Source: JAKZVK01 sp965261065
GTDB lineage: Bacteria; Acidobacteriota; Terriglobia; Bryobacterales; UBA6623
Length of the DNA: 64,000 nucleotides
Assembly (NCBI GenBank): GCA_965261065.1
Contig: OZ253444.1
Span: forward strand, 2,480,001 to 2,544,000
Direction: 5' to 3'
The first letter of the stretch is position 1; the number at the start of each line of letters is the position of its first letter. The notes under the pieces are model-generated. The model did no database searches, had not been told where the DNA came from, and saw nothing but the letters and a program-made list of their open reading frames with translations. This document shows, one piece after another, positions 48,260 through 56,505 of this stretch. Both the position numbers and the translations under genes were made by a program.

Positions 48260-49987
48260 TCAGTAGTAGCCGGCGGGGGCTGCGCTGCGGCCTTTCCAGC
48301 CCGGTCCCCGAACGACACGCCCCGGCGTCGCACCGGTGTGCTCGCCGTCCTTCACCACGGCAGCGCCGTTGACAAGGACGTGCTGTATCCCCGTCGAGTA
48401 TTGGTGCGGCTTCTCGTAGGTGGCGTGGTCTTGGACCGTCGCGGGGTCGAAGATAACGATGTCGGCGAAGTATCCCTCCTTCAGCATTCCCCGCCGGTCA
48501 AGCCGGAGCGCCGTGGCCGGTAGCGAGGTCATCTTTCGGATCGCCGCCTCCATCGTGAGCACCTTATCTTCACGCACGTATTTCGCCAGGATTCTCGGGA
48601 AGCTGCCGTAGGCCCGTGGGTGGATGTGTGACTCGAGAAAAATCCCCTCCGTCGCCACCGAGGGAGAGTCGGTGCAAAAACTGATCCACGGAACCGGGAT
48701 CTTCCTATCCACATTCGCCTGGCTCATCGAGAAGCCCACGGACATCACCTTGCTGTCGTCTTTGATGATCAGATCCATCGCTGCTTCTTCCGGCGATGTG
48801 TTCCACGTCTCGGCGATCTCGGCGATCGTCTTGCCGTTGAGGTGTTTCAGGTCGGGGTTCTTCAGACCGACGACCTTGTAGCCAGTCGGGCCGCCGACGC
48901 CGAGATAGAGGTTTTCCCACTCGTCGGACGGCGTGAGCATCTCGCGCGCGATTCGTTTCCGTGTGGCCGGATCTTTGAGTCGCTTGACGCGGGCCTCCTG
49001 TCCGCCCTCTCCGACCCAGGGAGGCATGGCGGCGGTAAGCCCGCCCGAGCCCGCGTTGTAAGGGTAGACGTCAGCGGTCACCTCCAGCCCATCCGCGCGG
49101 GCCTTTTCAATGTTCCCGATCGCCACGTCCAGCTTCGGCGCGTTCGCCTGGCCGACGGCTTTGAGGTGGTAGACTTCGGCGCGAATGCCGGCCTCGCGGG
49201 CAATCGTGATCACCTCGTCAATGCCGTCGAGCAACCGCGTGCCCGAGAACCGCATGTGCGACGCGTAGAGACCGTCATACTCGGCTGCAACCTTGGCCAA
49301 CTCGATCAGCTCCTGCGTGTCGGCAAACGGCCCGGGAACCTGCATCAGCGCCGAGGCCACGCCGAGGGCGCCCTCTTCCATGGCTTGCCGGACCAAAGCC
49401 CGCATGCGATCGAGCTCCTCGGGGCTGGGCGGCCGGTTCTCCTGGCCCAGCTCGTGAATGCGTGCGGTCGTAGTTCCCATGAACGAGGCCACATTCGGCG
49501 AGACGCCGCGCGTCTCGAGGTAGGTCAGGTACCCATCGAGCGTTTGCCACTCGAACTCGTACTCGATGTCTCCTCCGCGCTGCCGCCAGTCTTCACTGGT
49601 GCGGTCGTTGACGGGCCCCATCGAGCGCCCCTCGCCCATAACCTCGAGCGTGATGCCCTGCCGAATGTCGCTTTGCGAGAGGCCGTCGGCGATGAGCGAT
49701 TCCTGCGAGTGGCTCATCATGTTGATGAAGCCGGGCGCGACCGCAAGACCTTTCGCATCGATCAAGGACTTGGCGGCGGAATCGGGCACGGACCCGATCG
49801 CGGCGATCACGTCGCCTTGAATGGCCACATCCGCGGTGACGGGCGGTTCGCCACTGCCGTCGTAGATCGTGCCGTTGCGGATGACAACGTCGTACTCAAC
49901 CGCTGTGGAGCAAGCCATCCACGTGGTGGTGAGCACGAAGACGCCGAGAAGTTGGACTCTGATGGGATATCGCCTGGAACGAAGCAT
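48260..49987 (-). CDS. D-aminoacylase-like amidohydrolase lipoprotein lacking HxH (first of tandem pair)
   Basis: A 575-residue lipoprotein (MLRSRRYPIRVQLLGVFVLT..., lipobox WMAC) and close paralogue of the next gene. The HxH site reads GFINMMSHSQESL, one His only. YASHMRFSG, EVYHLKAVG and FCTDSPSVATEG match the other subfamily residues. ATG 49987 is chosen because it gives a proper lipoprotein signal; the frame upstream runs into the ISNCY-derived MITE and is not coding. The MITE, ending 54 bp upstream, may have changed the promoter of the two-gene unit. Confidence 0.85.
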   Translation of the reverse strand: MLRSRRYPIRVQLLGVFVLTTTWMACSTAVEYDVVIRNGTIYDGSGEPPVTADVAIQGDVIAAIGSVPDSAAKSLIDAKGLAVAPGFINMMSHSQESLIADGLSQSDIRQGITLEVMGEGRSMGPVNDRTSEDWRQRGGDIEYEFEWQTLDGYLTYLETRGVSPNVASFMGTTTARIHELGQENRPPSPEELDRMRALVRQAMEEGALGVASALMQVPGPFADTQELIELAKVAAEYDGLYASHMRFSGTRLLDGIDEVITIAREAGIRAEVYHLKAVGQANAPKLDVAIGNIEKARADGLEVTADVYPYNAGSGGLTAAMPPWVGEGGQEARVKRLKDPATRKRIAREMLTPSDEWENLYLGVGGPTGYKVVGLKNPDLKHLNGKTIAEIAETWNTSPEEAAMDLIIKDDSKVMSVGFSMSQANVDRKIPVPWISFCTDSPSVATEGIFLESHIHPRAYGSFPRILAKYVREDKVLTMEAAIRKMTSLPATALRLDRRGMLKEGYFADIVIFDPATVQDHATYEKPHQYSTGIQHVLVNGAAVVKDGEHTGATPGRVVRGPGWKGRSAAPAGYY

Positions 49988-50025
49988 GACGCCGCCAGTG
50001 TAGCGCCTTGAACTCAATCCGTCAT

Positions 50026-50340
50026 CTCTTCGGATAAAGAATGTCAACGCCCAATAGAAATGTCCCCCAGTTCGGCCGAGTAGAAATGTCCCCATCTTGC
50101 GCTAAGGCATAGAACCCCTTCGCCTTGTTTTCGGGAGAGCTTCTTCAGCGACGGCGAGGGTTCGGTCAAGGGCGCGCCGTCCGGGCGCGGCTCTGCTGCA
50201 CCCTTGAGGGGTTCCTCGGCGTCGCTCACGATCAATCGACAAGGCGAAGGGGCAGGCCCATCGATCATCTGAGGGGACATTTCTATCTGGCGGCGAAGGG
50301 GACATTTTCATGCGGCTACAACACTCTTCGGATAAAGAAC
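50026..50340. mobile_element. ISNCY-derived MITE with 16-bp target duplication
   Basis: A 283-bp element (50042-50324) whose ends match the ISNCY element at 19171: left TGTCAACGCCCAATAGAAATG, trimmed here to the first 20 bases TGTCAACGCCCAATAGAAAT, and right, inverted, GTTGTAGCCGCATGAAAATG, each with a second subterminal copy. It is flanked by a perfect direct repeat CTCTTCGGATAAAGAA (50026-50041, 50325-50340). The inside holds no transposase; a short minus-strand stretch may be a relic of the transposase tail. Confidence 0.8.
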
Positions 50341-50583
50341 CGAAGCGCGACACGACATCGAGGCTTGCGAGAGAAACCGTACCCGGAACGCGATTGACGG
50401 GCTTGATGCCGCCAAGCCCTCGGGCGTCTTGACCCCTCAGTGGATTTCCGGAGTCGGTTGCCTGACGCGGGTTTGGCTTCGGCCGTGATCGCCACGCCGA
50501 AATTCGAACCGAGATACTTCCAACGCGCTGCCGACAGCACCAATTCCCGGCAGCATTGTAGAATCAAAAGGCACTCTTCACCA

Positions 50584-50622
50584 TGGGGCGTAGCGCAACC
50601 TGGTAGCGCGCCTGCTTCGGGA
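50584..50622 (+). tRNA. 5' half of tRNA-Pro(CGG), split in the anticodon loop
   Basis: The 39 bases carry the acceptor strand TGGGGCG, the D arm GCGC...GCGC with AACCTGGTA, and the anticodon 5' stem CCTGC with loop TTCGGGA (anticodon CGG). Immediately after, the sequence continues CCGGTACACC instead of the 3' stem. The missing 3' half is at 52589-52634 on the other strand. TAGAAT about 24 bp upstream could be its -10 box. Confidence 0.85.
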
Positions 50623-50702
50623 CCGGTACACCGCCTCCAACCTTTCCATCGGTTACGGTCGATTCTGTTAGCGGCGGAGAGAAAATAGGCCACAAGGCGG
50701 CG

Positions 50703-51925
50703 GTGTTCAGCCGGGCAGGTGGAGATCGGCGGGGTACTGGCGAAGGCGCACTACTTGGTCATCGATCTGCCGCACAGCGACGACAGTTACGTGCGAGCGT
50801 TCCCGGCCGAGACGACGGAAGCTTTCTTGGAGGAGCATGCCGAGGCGTTTCGCTACTGGGGTGGCGTACCGCGGCGGATTCTCTACGACAACACGACCCT
50901 GGCCGTGGCACGGATCCTAGGCGACGGGACGCGGCTCAAGACGCGGGCGTTTTCGGGGTTGCAGTCGCACTACTGGTTCGAGGAACGCTTGGGGCGACCG
51001 GGCAAGGGAAACGACAAGGGGAAGGTCGAGAACCTTGTGAAGGTCGCCCGGCGGAGTTTCTTCGTTCCGCGGCCGCGGTTCCCAAGCTGGGAAGCGTTGA
51101 ACCTGTGGCTTCAACAGCAATGCCGGAAGAGGCGAGAGCGTCGGCAACGCGGGCATCGAGAGACGATCGCAGAGCGCTTCGAGCGGGATCGGGGAGCGCT
51201 GCTGCCGCTGCCGGCGGTAGCGTATGAGGCCTTCGAGTTCCCCTCGCTGCCGTCGCTGAACAAGAGCTTGGTCCTGGAGCTGGCGCGCTCGGAGTATCTG
51301 GATCGCAGAGAGAACGTGTTGGCGCTGGGCAACTCCGGTACGGGCAAGACGCACCTGGCCCTGGCGTTGGGGCTGGCCGCTTGCCAGAAAGGCTATCGGG
51401 TCCGCTTTACCACCGCCGCTGCGCTGGTCCACGAGTTGCTCGAGGCAGGTGACGACCAACGTCTGCTGCGCTTACAGAAACAGCTGGCCAAGCAAGACCT
51501 GCTGATCGTGGACGAGCTGGGCTACGTCCCCTTGTCGACGGGTTCGGAGTTACTGTTTGAGATCTTCAGCCAGCGTTACGAACGGGCCTCGACGCTGGTG
51601 ACCTCGAACCTGCCCTTCCACGAGTGGACGGAGATCTTCGGCTCGGAGCGGCTGACCGGCGCCTTGCTGGATCGTCTCACCCACCACGTCCATATCGTGG
51701 AGATGAACGGCGAAAGCTATCGTCTCCAGCAGAGCAAGGCTTCGCGGAAGTGCTCTTCCTCCGCCTGATCCCCAGCGCCTGGCCGCCGGCTGTTTCGGGG
51801 GGCTTCCACTACGTCAGGGGCCGCCTTAGCAGGCGTCCCCTGACTGCGTTCCAGCCCCCGAAACAGCCGCTTTGCTCAACGAGTCATCTCTCCTGAGATG
51901 GTCCACTTTTGCTCCGCCCTTGACA
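50703..51925 (+). mobile_element. IS21-family remnant
   Basis: Only the 3' part of an IS21 element is left. It contains an IstA-IstB fusion frame and keeps the right end, which reads inverted TGTCAAGGGCGGAGCAAAAG and then TGGACCA, the IS21 terminal form. The left end and the first part of IstA are missing. Its right end joins directly to the integrase gene fragment. Confidence 0.75.
50719..51768 (+). CDS. IstA-IstB fusion from a deleted IS21
   Basis: The 349-residue frame begins in the IstA integrase domain (AKAHYLVIDLPHSDDSYVRA, PRRILYDNTTLAV with the second Asp, GNDKGKVENLVKVARRSF with the Glu) and passes without a stop into IstB, entered about 60 residues into the normal helper protein. 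Walker A (LALGNSGTGKTHLALAL) and Walker B (LLIVDELGYVPLS) are complete. In intact IS21 the two are separate overlapping genes, so a deletion fused them. The first catalytic Asp of IstA is lost, so it cannot transpose on its own. Confidence 0.8.
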   Translation: MEIGGVLAKAHYLVIDLPHSDDSYVRAFPAETTEAFLEEHAEAFRYWGGVPRRILYDNTTLAVARILGDGTRLKTRAFSGLQSHYWFEERLGRPGKGNDKGKVENLVKVARRSFFVPRPRFPSWEALNLWLQQQCRKRRERRQRGHRETIAERFERDRGALLPLPAVAYEAFEFPSLPSLNKSLVLELARSEYLDRRENVLALGNSGTGKTHLALALGLAACQKGYRVRFTTAAALVHELLEAGDDQRLLRLQKQLAKQDLLIVDELGYVPLSTGSELLFEIFSQRYERASTLVTSNLPFHEWTEIFGSERLTGALLDRLTHHVHIVEMNGESYRLQQSKASRKCSSSA

Positions 51926-52530
51926 TCTCCTCGACGAGGATCAGGCGGATTCCGACTCCCGAGCAGTTCCGCACGCTCGTCTTGGCTCTGCCGCAACCTT
52001 ACCGAGCGATCGTCTGTCTGGCGGGTCTTGGTGGGTTACGACGTGGCGAACTCGCGGCGTTACGGTGGGAAGATTTCCTGGGCAGGATAGTCATCGTCGA
52101 TGAAGCCGTCTATCGGGGTTCGCTCGATACTCCGAAGTCGCTGAAGTCCAACCGAACGGCGACGATCCCCGCGATCGCTGTGAAGCTGATTGAGGACTGG
52201 CGCTTGCAGTGTCGGTTTCGAGATCAGAAGGACTTTGCGTTTTCGATCCGGACCAACTCACCGATCGACCTCAACCGTGCGATCGAACGAAAGATCAAGC
52301 CTGTCGCCGAGGGGCTTGGACTACCCCGGTTCTCGTGGCATGACTTTCGACATGCGTACACGACATGGGGACGCAAGGCCGGAGTCGAGGCCGAGATCAT
52401 GCGGGACCAAGTCGGTCACTCGTCAGTCCTGATGACCCAGGATGTCTACAGCCACCTGGATGATCGCGAAGGTGCGGCAGAGAAGATCGGGCGCTTTGTA
52501 TGGTCCGAAAACCCCGGCAGGGCGGCTTAA
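51926..52530 (+). pseudogene. Tyrosine recombinase (integrase) catalytic fragment
   Basis: About 200 residues remain of a tRNA-targeting phage-type integrase. The catalytic residues are all present: Arg in GLGGLRRGELAALRW, His-x-x-Arg in SWHDFRHAYTTWG, His in VGHSSVLM, Tyr in DVYSHLDD. The N-terminal arm- and core-binding domains are replaced by the IS21 end at 51925. Its stop codon lies 58 bp from the tRNA-Pro 3' half, the usual place of an integrase next to its attachment site. Confidence 0.82.
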
Positions 52531-52588
52531 TGGAACCCTTGGTGGAACCCCATGGTGGAACCGCAAGCTGCTAACTCACTGAAGGGAA

Positions 52589-52634
52589 TGGTCGGGGCGC
52601 GGAGATTTGAACTCCGGACCTCCTGCTCCCGAAG
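52589..52634 (-). tRNA. 3' half of tRNA-Pro(CGG) / attachment-site remnant
   Basis: On the minus strand: loop and anticodon CTTCGGGA (52634-52627), 3' anticodon stem GCAGG, variable loop AGGTC, T arm CGGAG-TTCAAAT-CTCCG, acceptor CGCCCCG, discriminator A and encoded CCA (52591-52589). The sequence upstream (GCCCCACA) is not tRNA. Joined to the 5' half at 50584-50622 across the shared eight bases CTTCGGGA, it makes a perfect 77-nt tRNA with only a U-G first pair. Confidence 0.85.
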
Positions 52635-52761
52635 TGTGGGGCTGGGCTTCTTGGAGTGCTACGGAGCATCACAGAGTGGCCTATCCATGCGGTCTGGCCC
52701 TGTATTTGTAGCACTTCGTAACACTCCTTGTCACTCGGTGAATCTCGGTGAACTTGACCTA

Positions 52762-53855
52762 TTGAGTCCCGCATAATATTCCGTCACTCAAAGCAAAGAG
52801 AAGACTGTTTCCAGAAGGCCGTGATCAAACGCGGTTTGCGGTGCATGCGGCGGAGTGCCTTGCTGGCCCGCTCGTTCAGCTCGCCGTAGTCCTTCGGACA
52901 GACGTTCGGCAACTCGTGCTGCTTCCAGTAAGCCCAGATGTATTCCACCGGATTCAACTCCGGCGCATAGGGTGGCAAGTACTCGGTTGCGATGTGACCT
53001 TCGGAGAGTTGGATGAACTCTTGCACCAGGCGGCTACGGTGCGCAGGCAGCCGGTCCCAGACGATCAGCAGCGGCCGATCGATATGACGTACCAACGCCT
53101 TGAGAAAGTCGATCACTTGCTCTTTGCCGATCGCACCGGGATAGAGCCGCAAGTAGAAGTTACGCAGCGTCAGCCCCGCCGAGACGGAAAGCTTCTCCCA
53201 ATTGAAGTTAAACTGCAGCACCGGTGTTTGGCCGCGTGGCGCCCAGGTGCGGCAGCGATGCGGCTTCTGACTCAATCCGCTTTCGTCGATGAAGACGAGC
53301 GTACGACCTTCGTTTTGGGCTTTTTTTTAATACGCGTCCAGGTCTTGCGCTTCCAGGTGCGGATCTGCTCTTCGTTGCGCTCGCGCGCCTTTCCGACCGG
53401 GCGTTGCGGGCTCCAGTCGAGCGCTCGCAGGATCTTCCAGACGTGGCCTTCGTGGTAGTCGACCCCGAACTCGTCTCCGATCAGCCGAGCCACCCGCGGA
53501 CAGCTCCACAGGGGCGTGGGGAAGCCGTGGGCTTGCGGGCCTTCCAGCAACAGCGACGTCAGGCGTTCGCGTTGTGCGGCATCGAGGAGCGGCTTGCGTC
53601 CGGCGCGCCCGGCCTGGCGGAGTCCGGCCGCACCCTGCTCGCGGTATTGCCGCCGCCACGCACTGACGGTTTGGCGAGCGACTTTCAGTCGTCTCGCCGT
53701 CTCGGACTGATTGTGGCCTTGGTCGAGCAGCCGCATCGCTTCGAAACGGCGCTTCTCCAGGGCCTTGAAATCCCGCTTCACACCTTTGGGGTTGCCCATA
53801 CATATATAGATGCTCCAAACTATCAAAAAGTGTCATAATAATATGCGGGAGTCAA
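52762..53855 (-). mobile_element. IS630-family element, copy B
   Basis: A 1094-bp element with ends TTGAGTCCCGCATAATATT and inverted TTGACTCCCGCATATTATT, flanked by TA (52760-52761 and 53856-53857). The transposase is split by an A8 slippery run but otherwise complete, so it may be active. Confidence 0.93.
52784..53799 (-). CDS. IS630 transposase made by programmed -1 frameshift (copy B)
   Basis: The first frame (ATG 53799, MGNPKGVKRDFKALEKRR) gives an HTH domain (NQSETARRLKVARQTVSAW) and the second DNA-binding domain. At 53328-53321 the minus strand reads A8 followed by G, the A-AAA-AAG type of slippery site, and the -1 frame continues with the DDE domain: SQKPHRCRTWAPRGQ just after the first Asp region, Asp in LLIVWDRLPAH, and Glu in ELNPVEYIW. 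Ribosomes that do not shift end at 53272. A fused protein of about 338 residues is expected, typical for IS630. Confidence 0.87.
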
Positions 53856-53899
53856 TAGTTACGTCACAATCCACGTCACAATCGCAAATCTGACGCCCT

Positions 53900-54277
53900 T
53901 CACGAGGGTTCGCCCTTAGTCAGCTCGTCGTACTCGTCCAGCGCCGCGTTCCATTCCTCCAGCGCCTCCTCGGGCAACTTGTCGAGGTTCTCCTCTGTCA
54001 CCAGCAAGCCGGTCTTGCGAGAGGCGTAGATCAGGCGTGGATCGATGCCAGCAGCGGCCATCGCGTCCGCTAAGTCCTTCTCGTATCGCTCCAGATCCAG
54101 TGGCTGAGGCGTGTCGGCGTCGGGGTCGAAGAAGACGGGATCGTCCGGACCCGGCTCCCTGCCGAACTTCTTGATGAAGGCTTCCCGCTGTCGCAGAAGG
54201 GCCTCGTGGCCGTCGGGAGTGAGCGGGACTTCGCGGTGCTGCACGGGGCGTCTTGCTCGCTTTCGAAGAATCCGCAC
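53900..54277 (-). CDS. Conserved hypothetical protein
   Basis: A short acidic protein of about 125 residues from GTG 54277 (VRILRKRARR...). It contains LTPDGHEALLRQREAFIKKFGREPGPDDPVFFDPDAD, quoted here over residues 18-54 in pieces: LTPDGHEALLRQREAF, then KKFGREPGPDDPVFFDP, and ends with LIYASRKTGLLVTEEN and EEWNAALDEYDEL. This pattern recurs in a family of small uncharacterised proteins. The frame is open to 54400 but the extra part looks non-coding. No membrane or signal segment. Function unknown. Confidence 0.6.
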   Translation of the reverse strand: MRILRKRARRPVQHREVPLTPDGHEALLRQREAFIKKFGREPGPDDPVFFDPDADTPQPLDLERYEKDLADAMAAAGIDPRLIYASRKTGLLVTEENLDKLPEEALEEWNAALDEYDELTKGEPS

Positions 54278-55077
54278 GCGGGTTACTCTACCATGTCGCG
54301 GCGACCCTCCCGGAGATGTTTCCAGTCGAGATCGTGACGCCTCCACAAAGATGGGGCCGGCGAGTCGATGCCTATGAGAGCGGTCCCAGAGCCTCGCCAC
54401 TGCAACGGCGATCGCAGCGCTAGATGACCGCCCGAGTTTCGTGTTGCGCCGAGGGGGGTGGTACGGGTCCCACGGCCCACTCGTCTACGGCAATCGCGGG
54501 GTTCTGAAACTGTGGTCTGGTGTAGCATACGCTCGCGATCAGAGCTTGCCGTGAAGGCTGTTCTAGGAGACCTGCACGTGTCAGATGATCCTCCAAGTCG
54601 TCGATCGCAAGAGTGCTCCAGTCCACATGCGGTACGAGCGGATAGTAAGCGGAATGCGCCTGCGTACTCCAGGGCCCGCCGACTACACACCCCTAACTCT
54701 GCTCAAGCCGGCTGTCGCATGCAACATACGGGCCGCCCTGGCGCACTGCCCTGAGGTTCCTCGCAAAGTTCCAGACCATAAGCTCCAAACTCCCGCCATC
54801 CTGTGCCACCTCTCGACTCTAACTCAGGCATCAGCTCCACGCGACTCGGTATCCAACGATGCCAAGTCGGGCCCGTGAAGACCACGTGAACTGGCACACA
54901 ATACATGCCCGGCAGAATCATTGGGTACCAAGCCCTCCATTCCTTTCGTCCGCAGTTCCCCATGCGTTCGATGGCTCGCCGCTCGGCCTGAGTCCTACCG
55001 CACATCTAGGCGCGGCACTGACAACAGGAGTGCTGCTATGTTTTGACCGAGAGCAGACTGTGAACTCGACGCTCCCT
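54278..55077. other. Gene-poor gap
   Basis: About 800 bp in which short frames exist on both strands but none resembles a known protein. One minus-strand frame (54420-54626) has ordinary amino-acid composition but no start signal. It should contain the promoter of the lipoprotein protease gene that begins at 55078. Confidence 0.35.
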
Positions 55078-55474
55078 ATGCCAGCACTCGGGATGCCGAC
55101 GCTGATCCAACGCCTCCTCGTGGCGGCGGTTGTGTCGGCTGTCTGTGCGGGGATTCTCGCCTGTCAAGTTAAGCCGCCAATCGTCTTGGCCGAGATCGGA
55201 GACGCCGACGCCCAGTACGACCAGGGCAACAAGTACTCCGAGGACGGGAATTATGCCGAAGCCTACAAGTGGTTCCGACGGGCCGCCGAACAGGAGCACG
55301 CCGACGCCCAGTACGAGCTCGGCATCATGTACTTACTTGGTGAATACGTTCCGAAGGACAGCGCCGAAGCCGTCAAGTGGTTCCGCCTTGCCGCCGAACA
55401 AGGAGACGCTCAAGCCCAGTTCCAACTCGGCGTCATGTACGACATGGGCCTAGGCGTGCCGCAGAATAACATCG

Positions 55475-56505
55475 GCTGGGTATCCACTTGACTCAGGTGA
55501 CCCCAAGATGTAGTGTAGGGCCTGGTGGAGGATTACCCGCGCGACCAACTCGAATTCGAGTCTCGCTTTGCGAGCGAGGAGGCTTGCCGCGACTATCTGT
55601 TCGCCTTGCGCTGGCCAGAGGGTTTCCGCTGTCCAAGGTGTGGGCATGAGCGCGCTTGGCCGGTGCGCAAAGTGTGGTTCGAATGCGCTCGCTGCGGGCG
55701 GCAAACCTCCGTCACCGCCGGCACGATCTTTCAAGACACACGCAAGCCGCTGCGGCTGTGGTTCCGGGCGATGTGGACCATCACCACGCAGAAGAATGGG
55801 GCCAGCGCCCTGGGTCTACAGCGCGTTCTGGGACTGGGCAGTTACCAAACCGCCTGGCCTTGGATGCACAAGCTGAGGCGAGCGATGGTGCGCCCGGGGC
55901 GGGAGCGATTGACGGGCCTCGTCGAGGTCGATGAGACCTACTGGGGCGCTGAAGAAGAAGGGGTAATCGGCCGGCAGACCGAGCGTAAAGCGTTGATTGC
56001 AGTCGCCGCGGAAGAGAGAGGCACCGGGCTTGGGAGCATCCGCATGCAGCGCGTTCAGAACGCCTCGGCGGCCAGTTTGATGCCCTTCGTCGAGGAGTCG
56101 GTCGAGCCGGGCAGCGTGGTTGTTACCGACAACTGGTCGGGCTACGATCCGCTCAAGAAGAAGGACTACCAGCGTCGTATCATCTCGATTAACAACCGCC
56201 GCGAGCAGGCCTCGCAGCTACTGCCGAGGGTGCACTTGGCGATCTCGCTACTCAAGCGCTGGATGCTGGGCACGCATCAGGGGGCGGTCAGCCACGAGCA
56301 TCTGGACTACTATCTCGACGAGTTCGTGTTCCGCTTCAATCGGCGCAGATCACGCAGTCGGGGCAAGCTCTTCTACCGCCTTGTGCAGCAGGCCATGGCG
56401 GTGGAGCCGACGCCGTACCGCTCGATCGTCGCCGATTGGGACGCTAAGACGCTGTGAGCCCAACTACAAGATGTTGGGGTCACCTGAGTCAAGTGGATAC
56501 CCGGC
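55475..56505 (+). mobile_element. IS1595-family insertion sequence, copy 2
   Basis: 1031 bp, ends GCTGGGTATCC and inverted GCCGGGTATCC. The target copies are TAACATCG (55467-55474) and TTACATCG (56506-56513), one base different. It interrupts the Sel1/trypsin gene between two repeats. Confidence 0.93.
55525..56457 (+). CDS. IS1595-family transposase (copy 2)
   Basis: 310 residues; zinc ribbon CPRCGH/CARCGR, catalytic Asp in VDETYWG and VVTDNWSGY, and the FVFRFNRRRSRSRG block. Identical to copy 3 over the core and differing from copy 1 by Ser for Arg at GLGSIRM. Intact. Confidence 0.93.
   Translation: MEDYPRDQLEFESRFASEEACRDYLFALRWPEGFRCPRCGHERAWPVRKVWFECARCGRQTSVTAGTIFQDTRKPLRLWFRAMWTITTQKNGASALGLQRVLGLGSYQTAWPWMHKLRRAMVRPGRERLTGLVEVDETYWGAEEEGVIGRQTERKALIAVAAEERGTGLGSIRMQRVQNASAASLMPFVEESVEPGSVVVTDNWSGYDPLKKKDYQRRIISINNRREQASQLLPRVHLAISLLKRWMLGTHQGAVSHEHLDYYLDEFVFRFNRRRSRSRGKLFYRLVQQAMAVEPTPYRSIVADWDAKTL

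Noticed and set aside
49988..50095. N-terminal extension of the amidohydrolase into the MITE
   Set aside because: The extension is MITE sequence and would bury the lipoprotein signal.
53851..53880. GTTACGTCACAAT next to IS630 copy B as another GTTACGTCT docking site
   Set aside because: Only eight of nine bases match and the neighbouring border is the TA rule of IS630, so it is probably chance.
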